Below are positions 44,947 through 54,912 of a stretch of 64,000 bases of DNA, in pieces. Source of the stretch: Haplosporangium gracile (lineage: Eukaryota > Mortierellomycota > Mortierellomycetes > Mortierellales > Mortierellaceae). How positions within the stretch are numbered: the stretch's first letter is position 1; each line of letters starts with the position of its first letter. The notes beneath the pieces were generated by a model. It saw nothing but the letters and a program-made list of their open reading frames with translations. It had not been told where the DNA came from and made no database searches. The position numbers were made by a program, and so were the translations under genes. The stretch is from NCBI GenBank assembly GCA_015499985.1, contig JAAAUF010000025.1, positions 39,765 to 103,764 of the forward strand, written 5' to 3'.

Positions 44947-45800
44947 ATGATGAATAAAGAATACACCAGCGTAGAAAGTGGACAAAAAAATAACAAGTAA
45001 TTAGAAGAAAACAGATTTCTCGCATTGGCACTGCCACTTTTGCCAGTTCATGCTCTTTATGTGTGTGTTATTATTATTTCTGATATTGGCCCTGTCGCTT
45101 TGCCATATCGAGTATTTATTCGCATGAAGGGTTCAGATGCTGTGTTCCTTTCTCTTGCTTACTCTAACTCACTTACTCCCATTTCCCTCTCTTCCATCTA
45201 CTCTTTCTCCCACCGACTGTCAATTTTTTGGGGGTTCTTCCCTTCTTTATCGAACAGAGTAATGCCTTCGCCGTTTTCTTACTGCGTAACGATTGTTTAC
45301 ACACATCGCAACAACCCATTGACCCTCCCTTTCCTCTCTTCCCCGCCATACTTAAAGTTGATCTTCTCTCGCCATTATTTCTCTTTCTTTTTCTGTTCTT
45401 TTCTTTATCCACCGTCCTTCTCGCTCACACTTTTTTCATTTTCTTCTTCTCTTTTCTTCCCTACAATTTCCTCAGTCTTCACCCCTACCTCTCATCCTTT
45501 TTCTATCTGACCATCTCCACCCCACTCGTATCTGTAAACCCCTTTTCTTCTCTTTCTTTCTGTTGTCTCATCCCATTCTTCACCTCATCTCTTATTATTC
45601 TCCTTCCTCCTTGACCTTCATCCCCCCGCTCTGCGTGTTGCAAAAAAAAGAACCGCAAATTCGAACTGAAGCACAGCACGCACACACAGCCACCATTCCT
45701 CTCTCTTCGTCTTGAACCTTTCCGCTTTTCTTTTTTGTCACTTCGCCCTTTGCCTCCTTTCTTTTTTTTTCACCCACTTTCTTCTACGCTGTCCATTATT

Positions 45801-47249
45801 ATGAGCAAGCCTGGTTCATGCAATTACCGCTCCATACACGAAAACGACTCCGCTGCTGCAGACCTTTCCTCTTTTGACACCAAAAAAGGGAGATATACTG
45901 TACTCAACAACAATCTCTCCTACTACAACAATAACAACACCAACAGCATCATCACCATCACTAGCGCCAACAACGGTCCTCAACAAGCACCTCTCCCATA
46001 CAGAAACTGCAACAGCACACTTACCTCTCCCGGAGCGAGTGAAGAATACCTTACAAACGAGTCCTTGTCCCACTACATGAATCTCCCCATTGAAGCCGAC
46101 CTTGCCGCGCTCTCCTTTGCAAGAGCACTGGTCTACCCCCCAAGCTCAAACCAGCAGGCCATGAATCCTATTCATATCCATGCTGCCCTCGGACCCAGCA
46201 GCTTCGAGACACCCATGTATATCGCCACCACCACCACGTCTGTCGCCGCAGTACCAGCAACGCCACCAGCAATAACAACAATGACAACGATGGGTGAGAC
46301 GGTGCAGGGCATCTACTATGGTACCTTCGACACCCCTTACCCCGCCGCGACGCTGCAGTCCTTCCAAGTCTCACAATCCTTTCCCGCAAACCAGCAACAG
46401 CCACCGCCTTATCCAAGCCTTGGTAGTCCTCCGCCACCTATGTGGATGCCTCAACCTCACGAGGCCGCGGTCAGAGCACTCTTCAACAACTCCCTTGATA
46501 CCACCACCACCCAAAATCAACTCCAACCACACTCACAACAGCAACAGCAGCAGCTGCTGCAGCAACACTACCGCCCTCACACCCTGCACTATACCCATCG
46601 CCTTCACCAGTACCAGCACCGTGAGTTGTCAGCGAGTGTGTCCCCTCACTTTCTTAGCGACTCTTCATTTTCCCCTCCTCCGCCACCACTTATGACGTCT
46701 CCTATTACCGAGGTTGACGATTCCGCCAGCAGTCAGGGCACGTCCTCCTCCGACGAGGACGAGGAAGACGAAGAGGAGATGAGAACAGAGGGTCCGTCCT
46801 TTTCTTCCTTCCCCACAAGAGCACCGATCTATCGCAAGAAGACAACAACAACCAACAAACGTCATGCACGCACTACCGTTGCTACTCCCAAGTCTGCCCC
46901 GGTTCCAAAGCACCCAAAACCCGTCAATACCAGCAAAGTCAACAAACCAAACGCGGACGCAACCGTCAAACCACCGGGGAAACTGCACCAATGCAAAGAA
47001 TGTGGTCGCCTGTTCACACGGGCCTGCAACCTGCAGTCGCACCAGACTACGCATCTCCGCCAGAAGCCCTACCCATGTCCGGACTGTTGCCTGGCATTCG
47101 CGCGTGTGTATGACATGAAACGACACCATCGGATCCATTCCAACGTTCGGCCGTATCAGTGTGCGGTGTGTCCTGAAGCGTTTAAGCGGATTGAGGCGCG
47201 CGAGCGCCATTACCTTGCCCACCATGGGTACCAGACCCAGGGAGCGTAA
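45801..47249 (+). CDS. three-finger C2H2 zinc-finger transcription factor
   Basis: Intronless, 482 residues from ATG 45801, which follows a CT-rich leader; the in-frame codons upstream contain no ATG. The first 300 residues are disordered (Asn, Thr, Gln and Pro runs; QQQQQQLLQQH). An acidic patch (SSDEDEEDEEEM) and a basic Lys/Thr/Pro-rich linker follow. The C-terminus has three canonical fingers: HQCKECGRLFTRACNLQSHQ, YPCPDCCLAFARVYDMKRHH and YQCAVCPEAFKRIEARERHY. The first two are C-x2-C-x12-H-x3-H and the third ends H-x3-H/H. Finger linkers are short and TGEKP-like (LRQKP, SNVRP). It is likely a sequence-specific DNA-binding regulator in the nucleus with an N-terminal activation-type region. 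Target and pathway are not readable. Confidence 0.85.
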   Translation: MSKPGSCNYRSIHENDSAAADLSSFDTKKGRYTVLNNNLSYYNNNNTNSIITITSANNGPQQAPLPYRNCNSTLTSPGASEEYLTNESLSHYMNLPIEADLAALSFARALVYPPSSNQQAMNPIHIHAALGPSSFETPMYIATTTTSVAAVPATPPAITTMTTMGETVQGIYYGTFDTPYPAATLQSFQVSQSFPANQQQPPPYPSLGSPPPPMWMPQPHEAAVRALFNNSLDTTTTQNQLQPHSQQQQQQLLQQHYRPHTLHYTHRLHQYQHRELSASVSPHFLSDSSFSPPPPPLMTSPITEVDDSASSQGTSSSDEDEEDEEEMRTEGPSFSSFPTRAPIYRKKTTTTNKRHARTTVATPKSAPVPKHPKPVNTSKVNKPNADATVKPPGKLHQCKECGRLFTRACNLQSHQTTHLRQKPYPCPDCCLAFARVYDMKRHHRIHSNVRPYQCAVCPEAFKRIEARERHYLAHHGYQTQGA

Positions 47250-49460
47250 AGATAACAAAAAAAAAGGTGCGCCTAAGCCGTGCATACATAACGCATTCAC
47301 ACATATACATAAAAAGCAAAAGCATGAACACAAAAAAAACTGTATTCATGCGCAACGCCCGGCATGGGACGAGAGCCTCTATGGTCTTTTTTTTTTTTCT
47401 TTTTTTTTTTTCTCTGTTTTCGAAAAGTTACTTTATCCTTTCGACTTTGTTTTCTGTCGGTTCTTGCTTTTTTCGAGTCTATTTCTCTTCTTTTCTTTTT
47501 CTTCTTCTGCTGCTCTCTTTTTTTGAGCAGCCATAATCCAATTGATAGCATAGTGCCATGAACCGAACAGTGTAAATATTTTGAACGCAAGCCAATACCC
47601 TCCTTTCCTTATCAAACTGAAATAGTAAAAAAAAACTAATACAAAAAAAAACGCTGGCCTGAATTGTTGGACGGGAGGACGTGTGATATGACAGCGGTAA
47701 TAGACAGTCGGACCGTAGACTAGGTAGGGAAAGGGGTAGTGTAGTGAGAGACACCAACATGTGTTATATTGAACCAATATGAGCGGTAGTGGTGACAAGT
47801 CCGAGGAGGAATAGGTATTAAGGTTGATCATCTGTATTGTTTGTACTGCTGTGTGTGTGTATGTGCGAAAGAGATGGTATTGACGATGTAAAAGCTGTTT
47901 GCGTTTAGGTTGTCTGGTCCTGCCATGAGTCGGATGACTTTTAGGTCGAATGCCCGAAGTTGAATGGAAGAGAAAGCATCGCCTTTTTTTTTTTTGAGTT
48001 TTTCGAGATGGAATTGAGTTGAGTTTAAATGATACCATTCTCCTCGGCCCGATTGTCCGATTTGTTTGTGTTGTGTGTTTGTTGAAGGAGGGCTCAACCG
48101 TCGAGGAGAAGCGGCGTAAATTTGTTTGCCATGGGAGGGATCAGCAAAGGTAAGCGCACAAAAATAAGTTTGTGTTGTGTTGACTCGAATTAGAGGAGGA
48201 AATTAAATTTATGTGCGTGCAACATCAGCAGAGGGAAGAAGAGAGGGAATTGTGTACGAGAGGGATGGGTATGTTCAGCAACGAAGAGAAGAAAGAGAGA
48301 AAGAGAAAAAGGAAAAGGGAAAAAAAAGACAAATCAGCCAATGAAAAAATAAAGAAAGCAAAAAAGAAAAAAAAAAGGGAAAGACCGCCACCTCTTTAAT
48401 GGCACAGCTAAGTCTCTGTCTATCAGTCTTTCCGTCTCTACGCTCATGGCAAAGGAGAAAAGGCGAAGACGATTGCAAGGACGGACAGCCACTAAGAACA
48501 CAAAATGATCAAATTGATCATTGATTAGTGCAAAGGAAAATTATCCTTGGAAGGGCGCAACCCTTGTCCTCAGAGCAAACACATATACCTCACCATTTTC
48601 ATACACATACATGGCAAATAGGGGACCCTTGCAGCTTACGGCTTACTTTTATTTTCACACTTACACAGGCTATCAGCTGCTACTCCAGTGAGGTCAAAGG
48701 AAATAACAAACAAAAGTGCGCCTCCAAAAATAAGAAAAAAGGGAGGAAGAACGAAACAAAACATTTCAATTCAACCTGCCTATTTTTCTCGTGTCACAAG
48801 CAGTACATGCAGTTTCGCATTGGGAGCGCAAGTAGCTCTGCTTTTTCATGCAAAAATACATCTTTTGGAATTGAAACCATGACGCCATGCGGAGTATATC
48901 CCTATCATGCCATTGGAACCCACAATTGTTGAAGGAAATATGGCATCCACACTGCTGGTTATTATCGAGTATGGGGAACTGCTTTCGTTGTTTGTTCGAT
49001 TCCAACCTTAGCATTGGTTCAACCCACACGTACTTTTGAAACTCAAAATCCTATCTATGCTCTGTAATGACGGAATACCTCTCTCTCCCTCTCTCTCTCT
49101 CTCTGATGCAAAATACTACCAACCGACAGTGGCATAAACGATGACTAATAATTCGGGCAAATGTAGCCGTGAAAGCCTTTTTCATTTCTAAAGCTATCTT
49201 CTTCTTTGGCAGAAAAGTCGTACTAGGGCACGCTCTTGTAGTAGACGACATTCACGCGAGACCGTGAGACCGAAGGTACCGGTGTTTACTGTACTTGTCC
49301 CACACAACGAAGATGAGTGTGTGATTGTGAAACGAAGGAGAGACAAATGATGGGGATAAAGGACCAGGAAAGAATCAATTATAAGAGCAGACCCTAATCC
49401 AACCCTCCCAGTTGGTTTTCTGGTTTTTGTCTTGTCGAAACCAATGTCACGCCTAATTTT
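47250..49460. other. gene-free interval
   Basis: Zinc-finger 3' flank with polyT (47386-47411), T-rich and GT-rich sequence. No domain or clean exon set. Short frames near 48528-49029 on both strands look ordinary in composition but have no defendable start, splice or motif. Confidence 0.45.
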
Positions 49461-49468
49461 ATTCGCTT

Positions 49469-50060
49469 TTAGCCCTTAAATTTGATATCGTTTTCAGCAT
49501 GCAGGAAAGGCACTTGGAACATGCCAACAGTAGGTGCATAAGCAGATTTGAGAGTAATAATGGTATATGTCTTCTCTTTGGTGTGCCATCTTTCTTTTTT
49601 GACTTCTGATTCCACATTCGACAACACCAAATGCATCACACTACTCTCATGCAGATAGCCGATCATTCTTTTACTCATTCCACTTGTAGTTTCTTTTGTC
49701 AACGAGTAAAGTAATATAACAGATTCTCTTTTCAATTCATGTCCTTTTCAGTTTACGCTGGAGGGTATGGTCGTCTCAATTAGAGCAAGAAGTCGTGACG
49801 ACAAGAACGCCCTCGTGCCCCACAGCACTGTGGAAAGGCTCATTTAAGGGCGTGTGCCAAATGGATCGACAACGGGCATTTGTACCATTGGTGAGGTACC
49901 AGGAAGCGAAGGAAATTTTTACTAAGTATGCATTGGATATCCACTAAAGATCAAGTACGACGCATTGAATCCTTCACAGTATTGCTGCAAGACAGTCATC
50001 CAATCCTCTGCACCGCTCAAGCAGTTGAAGCTCGCAATGCCGTCTAAAGCTGGCGTTGAT
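49469..50060 (-). pseudogene. protein-like broken remnant, unknown
   Basis: Several short minus-strand stretches read like protein but are broken by stops and shifts: ATG 50060-area MSDINASFRRHCELQLLERC, overlapping LDGIASFNCLSGAEDWMTVL (stop at 49922), KISFASWYLTNGTNARCRSI to TTSCSN, and 49735-49469 containing SKRMIGYLHESSVMHLVLSN and VGMFQVPFLHAENDIKFKG. The last piece faintly resembles the C-terminal region of Crinkler-like effector proteins common in this fungal group (GYLFE-type and MFQ-type blocks), but I hold this loosely. An AATAAA-like sequence lies just downstream. It may be a decayed gene or an intron-rich one I cannot assemble. Confidence 0.3.
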
Positions 50061-50146
50061 GTCTGACATTACTCCTTCGAGTCCACGATCATCCCTGTCC
50101 GAGCTCTCTCTCTTTCTCTTTCTCCTTCATCTATCAAACTCGTCGA

Positions 50147-50623
50147 ATGCGCTTGGTACTGTTGATTAGCACTATAATACAAAACGATGAAAACGATGAC
50201 TGCGCTATTTACATCTTGACAACAACATTGCAGGAAATTTTTTTATCCCCATCGCTCTTTTCCCATCGTTTGCTTCTCTCCTCTCTTTCCTTAGTTGAGC
50301 CGCCATGTGCTTTTTTGTTTTCTTCTTTTCGACAGCGTCTCCAAGTTTATTTTCCAATGATTTTTTTTTCTATTCCTAGCATCCTGTCAGCCTGTCAAGT
50401 AGCTTGTTTTCGTAAGCTTGAACGCCCTTCCGACCAATCAAACTCGTTGATGGCCAAAGAGTCATCTTGGATAGCTATATCATTTGGGAGGCGCCCTGTA
50501 GGGTTCCAAGAATCTGGTTTTGATGATTCAGTTAGCGATCGATTGAACAGTTCATCAGTTCAGGTACCAGGGAAAAAACTTTATCTGGAACCAAGGTTCC
50601 ATGCCATCATATTATCTCTTTGA
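50147..50623 (+). other. open stretch with protein-like 3' half
   Basis: A 158-codon open stretch whose first half is Leu/Ser/Phe low complexity. Its second half (SNSLMAKESSWIAISFGRRP, FQESGFDDSVSDRLNSSSVQ, PGKKLYLEPRFH) looks like real protein. There is no recognised family; a true ATG and splice structure are unclear. It may be part of the same decayed locus as the remnant to its left, on the other strand. Confidence 0.25.
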
Positions 50624-50639
50624 TTCTACGCGATCGGCA

Positions 50640-52154
50640 TTTTAGATGATGCTTATGTTCTTTAAGCATGTTCACTTCCATGATTCATGGGCTGTACGAT
50701 GATGGACGCCAAGAAATTAGGCAAAACGACTCCTAGGATTAAAAAATGACGGCAGTAGTTTGATTTTCCAGTCAGCCAACACCAGTCGCTCTTTTTTTTT
50801 TTTTTTTTTTTTTTTGGCTATTGCTGAACAAAGAGCGACCACAGCAGTCGGACTTCCTGCGAGCGTGCATACATTTTTACACCTAGCTCCTGCAAGTCTT
50901 TTCCCCTTCTCCCCTTCCTTCCCTATCTTTGCCCCTCTTTGTCCTTATTTCCCCTGAAAAAATGACGAATTTATTGAGTGCAAACAGGAAAAAAGGATAG
51001 AGTGAGAGAACCGTGCTTTGTCCCTTTGGTTGATTTTGTCATATGTCCATCTACTCTGAGAGCTGAGCGGCAGTAGCAGCAGCAGCAGCAAAATTGGGCG
51101 TAAAAAAACACAAAACAAGCACATATATGACATCCACACACACAAAGAAGCACGAGCACAAGACAAGTGAGCATTTTTTTTTTTTTGGTTGAAAAGACAT
51201 ATTTTTTATTATTTTTTTCGTCCTCCGATGATGGAGAAGGAGGATATGGGAGAGGAGGGTGGGGAAGAAGGGGGAGGGAGATGTACGCTCGTCTTCTCAT
51301 CCGACACAAAGTGTGGTTGCCGTACAAAAACAATCGATAAGAAAAAACGCAAGGACATGAATGGATGGGTGCTTATTTTTTGTCGCGCTTTCCCTGGATT
51401 ACGGGGAGGAATGAGGGAACGAGAGGGGACCAACCGAAAACACAGGGAAGGGATGCCGTGCGAAAAACGTGCGTTTTTTTTGTATGTGCGCTCTTTTCTT
51501 TTGAGTACGGAAGGATAAAGGAAGGGGGAAACAAGGTTATCGGCCATTCGGTGTTGGGAAGGGTTTGGGTGTCCAACACGCACAACGCTTGCTTGTCACT
51601 GTTTACGACATCCATTTACAGAAGGGAGGAAGTGGGTGGCCGAAATGGAGAGAAATCGCTGATTCCCAACCATCGCTCGGTCTCGTTCGCGGCTGGCATC
51701 GGTAATGGATGCAGGCGACCATGGAAGGGAAAAGGGGAGGAGTCATCGTCTCCTTGCTGGCAATGGAGGGAGAAGGTGAACTTCGTCGTCGCCGTCTCTG
51801 TTGACCTTTTGTCCACGCGAATCAAAAGACAAAGACGAGGGCACCCAACACCGGTCGCTCGGTCGCTTCGGCCGGCAGGGGGAGGGAGAAAGGGTTCACT
51901 TGCTTGCAGACGCGCCTACGCGTTCATAGACTCGCTCAGACGGACTTGAACCTCCCCAACAACGTTTGGGGCAGGGAATGCATAACACGCGGGTCACAAC
52001 CTGTCAACGCGGGATCATGAGGCGGGGGCGTCAAGGTCGGCTCTCGACGCGCGTGGGCGGATTGGAGACAGTACCCAGGTGAGAGCCGAGGGCGGGCCGG
52101 GAGCAATTGAGACCCAATTGCTCAACAAACGTAACCAAGCAAATGGGTGTTCCC
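50640..52154. other. gene-free interval ending in a GC-rich island
   Basis: PolyT at about 50792-50816, purine-rich stretches at 51230-51280, then from about 51840 a GC-rich region with inverted repeats (see findings). No supported gene. The frame 51365-51949 on the plus strand has mixed low-complexity composition. Confidence 0.45.
52101..52123. terminator. perfect hairpin downstream of a small gene
   Basis: gagcaattg-agacc-caattgctc forms a 9-bp perfect stem with a 5-nt loop, about 32 nt past the stop of the minus-strand gene at 52155. It could be a 3'-end or RNA-stability element; eukaryotic Pol II does not need it, so its role is uncertain. Confidence 0.35.
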
Positions 52155-52409
52155 TCAAACAAGACCCGCATCCGCCTGTCCGTGGGCACCGTTCTCGGTA
52201 CCAGGGGCTGGGGGACCAGGGTTCTGCCTATTGGGATCAGCAGATTGAGGGGTATTCGCGACGGCACCGTTCTTCGAGTCATCTTCGGAGGGGGGCGCGG
52301 GGTAGCCGGCTTGGTTTCCGGTGACAGAGACGGAGACTTGAAGGGCTCCGCCCACGGCTACGGGGATGATAACGTGCAGAGTGCTGTTGTGGGAAGTTCT
52401 ATGGCTCAT
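52155..52409 (-). CDS. small disordered protein
   Basis: 84 residues: MSHRTSHNSTLHVIIPVAVG, then GALQVSVSVTGNQAGYPAPP, then a Pro/Asn/Gly/Asp-rich tail ending GQADAGLV. Intronless and GC-biased at third positions, lying in a GC-rich island. It has no domain, signal or cysteines. The ATG at 52409 is the first in frame. Unknown function; supported only by composition and an uninterrupted frame. Confidence 0.45.
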   Translation of the reverse strand: MSHRTSHNSTLHVIIPVAVGGALQVSVSVTGNQAGYPAPPSEDDSKNGAVANTPQSADPNRQNPGPPAPGTENGAHGQADAGLV

Positions 52410-52828
52410 CTTTGGAGTAAGAAAAGGAAGGAGGAAGTAGAGATATGTTGCTAAGGAAAAGAAGGGATGGAATGGTGGTGTGAACGAAGAGATTAAGAAG
52501 AATAAAAAAGTGAAAGAAGTGAAAAAGGTGCGATTGCCAAAGACTAGAGAATAATAGCAGGGACGAAAAAAACAATATCATCTTTTTTTTTCTTTTTTTT
52601 TTTTTTTNNNNNNNNNCAGAGTGTGCGTGCGTGAGGAATGAGCAGGGTCTCTCTCACTTCGTCCCTGTCTCACCTCTTGAACCAAAACGCTCTCAGTGCT
52701 ACCTCTGTCCTGTGAGAAATATTGAGCCAAACAACGGTATGAAGTAGTCAGAGGGGACTCTTTTTATTCACTTTTTCCACAGGCACACAAACAATAATGT
52801 ACAAAAAGTAATTAAAACGCTGACAGGG
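52410..52828. other. interval with assembly gap
   Basis: Leader of the small protein, a polyT run ending in N (about 52608-52616), then the 3' flank of the F-box gene with a minus-strand AATAAA at 52768-52763. No gene. Confidence 0.55.
52608..52616. other. assembly gap (N run)
   Basis: A short N run directly after a polyT tract; true length unknown. Confidence 0.95.
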
Positions 52829-54682
52829 TCAAGTAGTCCACGTAGAGGGTGCAACCATCTTGGTGAACTGCAACCGGGGTATCCGCTCCTTTAGCCACTT
52901 CAAGTATGGCCGTTCCTTCAGCGCCGAGTGGTTGGTAAAGTCCAAGAACTCGACCAGTCGCAAGGAGGGCCAGTTCTCGTATATCCATTCTGCTTCCGCT
53001 TGACCTATCGGTTCCTGTACTCGCACATTGTCCAACCATACAGACCCCTGAAAGGTCTTTAGCCGCTTCAGGTCCTTTAGCAGTGATAGATACCCTGGCT
53101 CTCCAGTGCTTGCGTCTCCGAGACTCAGCAATCCAGGAAAAGTTAGCTTGGGGTAGTTGACCTCCTGTGCTGAGTTGACGTATGTGGTGTCGAAGATAAC
53201 AGCAGCTCCTCTGAGATCCAAAAATGCCAGCTGTTGTAGTGATCCAATGTGTCGATAGAGCTTCTCCAACAGTGCCCAAGGTGGTTGCTCTATCCCGGTG
53301 TGAATGAAATTGACATCTACATAAATCACAAGGTGCCGAAGATCCTTACAAACCCACTCCATAGAAGACCCAGCATCCTTCAAGGATATCGCAATCCGGG
53401 ACGGGTACCCTCCAACAACTTCCAGATGTTGAAGCGCCCAACATGAGGTGAGGATTGCATGGATGGTGGAACTCGTCAGACGATGACAGCCCTGTAATCG
53501 AATCTGCTGCAAGACTTGACCATGTCTCTGAATCGAGGCCGCCATACGGTCCGGCCATTCGTCATGGTATCCTGTAAGCGCCAGTCTTTCCAGCTGCTGG
53601 GGTTCCATCGCCGCTTCCATGACCGACATTGCAAACTCGCTCTTGTAGTTGGCATAGGGCATCTCGTTGTAGAGTTTCTTGACCTTCTTGCAGTGAGTGC
53701 GGATGGTCCTCGTGATCGCCTCCGTGTCCGCAGATTCTGCAATGCAAGGGATGCACCAAGTTTCTAACCGTGGAGACTGCTCCAAGAAGGGGCAGATCTG
53801 ATCGGCGTGGTATCCGCGGTAATTGTCGGGCAGGCGTAGGTAGCGTAGATTAGCAAGAGGTTCTGTCCTGAGAACCAATGGCCCCTCATTGAAATCCTTG
53901 TCATACTGATCCATTGCCAACTCTGTCTTCCCGGACTCGCCGATATCCTGCGGCAGCTGAAAAAAGACGATGGATTGGGGGCAGCTGCGGAAGAGTGCAT
54001 CGACAACTTGAAGTGTGACCTGCCCAGCGTGGACATGTCGCACCATCAGGCTCCTGAGGTGTAGGAGTCTCGAGAGTGTGCGCGCCAGACATCGAACCAC
54101 CAGCGCGTCCTCCAGATCAACTCCATGCAGAAAGATGTTGGTGAGGTTCAGGTTGAGTGACATGATCCAACAGGCTTGAAGCGATAGGGGTGCGGCTCTG
54201 AGGATCGACCGAGACGAATAGTGCTCCCATTCCAGCATATCGCCATACAACATTGATGTCCTAAAATGCCGCAGCTTGGTGAACGGCGGAATCGGCGGCG
54301 CATGTTTAGTTTCCTCAATCATCTCGCAAGGAACCCAGTCTGGCCGTGTGAGCTGTCCAGGTCCAGAAGACGACGGCGTTGAGTGCCTGAGGTATTCGAC
54401 CAAACCGACGGTATAGTAAGTCAAAAAGCTTCCCCTTATTTGAAGCGAGCGTACAGAATCAATGCTCCTGCTAAGGGACGCTATGCCGTCCTGTGAGCCC
54501 GTAAAACGTTTTGTCCGTTCGTCGTTGCGTAAAAAGAGGGTATTCCAGAAGAGTGGTCGACAGATGGAGTTCATTTCACGACTGGTCAGCATGAGATTCA
54601 AAAAGTCGGCTGCGAGCAGGTAGGAGCATAGCTTTGCTGCCAGTTCTGGAATCAAGAAGAATGCGACCGGGGCGTTGGGCAT
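52829..54682 (-). CDS. F-box/LRR-like protein
   Basis: Single exon, 617 residues from ATG 54682. The open frame extends upstream to 54787 but without ATG. F-box-like N-terminus (FFLIPELAAKLCSYLLAADF and SREMNSICRPLFWNTLFLRN) at about 8-55, then a long irregular leucine-rich region (LRHFRTSML, LLHLRSLMVRHV, LANLRYLRLPDN, LERLALTGY, LQQIRLQGCHRL, LQHLEVVGGYP, LAFLDLRGA) and a C-terminal NWPSLRLVEFLDF repeat. Probable SCF substrate adaptor by family; substrate unknown. A minus-strand TATATATA (54825-54814) lies about 135 nt upstream and an AATAAA at 52768-52763 lies downstream. Same family as 11281-12789 but not a close copy. Confidence 0.85.
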   Translation of the reverse strand: MPNAPVAFFLIPELAAKLCSYLLAADFLNLMLTSREMNSICRPLFWNTLFLRNDERTKRFTGSQDGIASLSRSIDSVRSLQIRGSFLTYYTVGLVEYLRHSTPSSSGPGQLTRPDWVPCEMIEETKHAPPIPPFTKLRHFRTSMLYGDMLEWEHYSSRSILRAAPLSLQACWIMSLNLNLTNIFLHGVDLEDALVVRCLARTLSRLLHLRSLMVRHVHAGQVTLQVVDALFRSCPQSIVFFQLPQDIGESGKTELAMDQYDKDFNEGPLVLRTEPLANLRYLRLPDNYRGYHADQICPFLEQSPRLETWCIPCIAESADTEAITRTIRTHCKKVKKLYNEMPYANYKSEFAMSVMEAAMEPQQLERLALTGYHDEWPDRMAASIQRHGQVLQQIRLQGCHRLTSSTIHAILTSCWALQHLEVVGGYPSRIAISLKDAGSSMEWVCKDLRHLVIYVDVNFIHTGIEQPPWALLEKLYRHIGSLQQLAFLDLRGAAVIFDTTYVNSAQEVNYPKLTFPGLLSLGDASTGEPGYLSLLKDLKRLKTFQGSVWLDNVRVQEPIGQAEAEWIYENWPSLRLVEFLDFTNHSALKERPYLKWLKERIPRLQFTKMVAPSTWTT

Positions 54683-54813
54683 GGTCTTGCTTGTTCGACG
54701 GGGAGCGGGGGTGTCGAAGGGGTGAGGAAATGAGAAAGGAAGAGAAGGGCAAAGAGAAGGAAGGAATGGCAGAGTAGACCAATGCAAATAAGTCGGGCTG
54801 AATTTGACTAAAT

Positions 54814-54825
54814 CTATATATATAT
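54814..54825 (-). promoter_or_regulatory. TATA box of the F-box gene
   Basis: An alternating TA run read as TATATATATATA on the minus strand, about 135 nt before the ATG. It lies between the kinase polyadenylation site and the F-box start, so the two minus-strand genes are only 230 bp apart. Confidence 0.5.
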
Positions 54826-54884
54826 AAAAAAAAAGGGCGGTCTAGACCCATGAGATAGCGATGTAATATGTACAAATTGGGAAT

Positions 54885-54890
54885 TTTATT
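54885..54890 (-). terminator. AATAAA polyadenylation signal of the kinase gene
   Basis: Minus-strand AATAAA, 23 nt downstream of the kinase stop codon. Confidence 0.6.
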
Positions 54891-54912
54891 TTTTTAGGAA
54901 ATGCATAGGTGC

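Larger units (their letters stand above)
41074..45800. other. 4.7-kb gene-poor interval
   Basis: I find no supportable gene. It holds a TGTGTGCCTG-type 10-bp repeat (41481-41528), GC-dinucleotide run (43302-43313), GTT microsatellite (44174-44215), a CAACAAACAAAT minisatellite (44896-44946) and long CT-rich tracts (45170-45780), the last being the promoter/leader of the zinc-finger gene. The 329-codon minus frame 42181-43170 is the complement of purine-rich sequence. Confidence 0.5.

Noticed and set aside
46665..47333. 222-codon minus-strand open frame
   Set aside because: Antisense to the canonical C2H2 fingers on the plus strand.
50588..50604. Short palindrome tggaacc-aa-ggttcca
   Set aside because: A 7-bp stem with a 2-nt loop; expected by chance at this scale and without any context.
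51905..52020. tRNA-like T-arm GGTTCAAGTCC on the minus strand with a CCCC...GGGG variable-arm-like stem
   Set aside because: The 3' acceptor strand would be TGAGCGA, but no matching TCGCTCA occurs within about 120 nt upstream. The T-stem has an A-G mismatch, and no plausible anticodon arm is found.
54683..54787. N-terminal extension of the second F-box protein
   Set aside because: No ATG in the extension, and composition is Pro/Phe/Ser-rich leader; the F-box begins just after ATG 54682.
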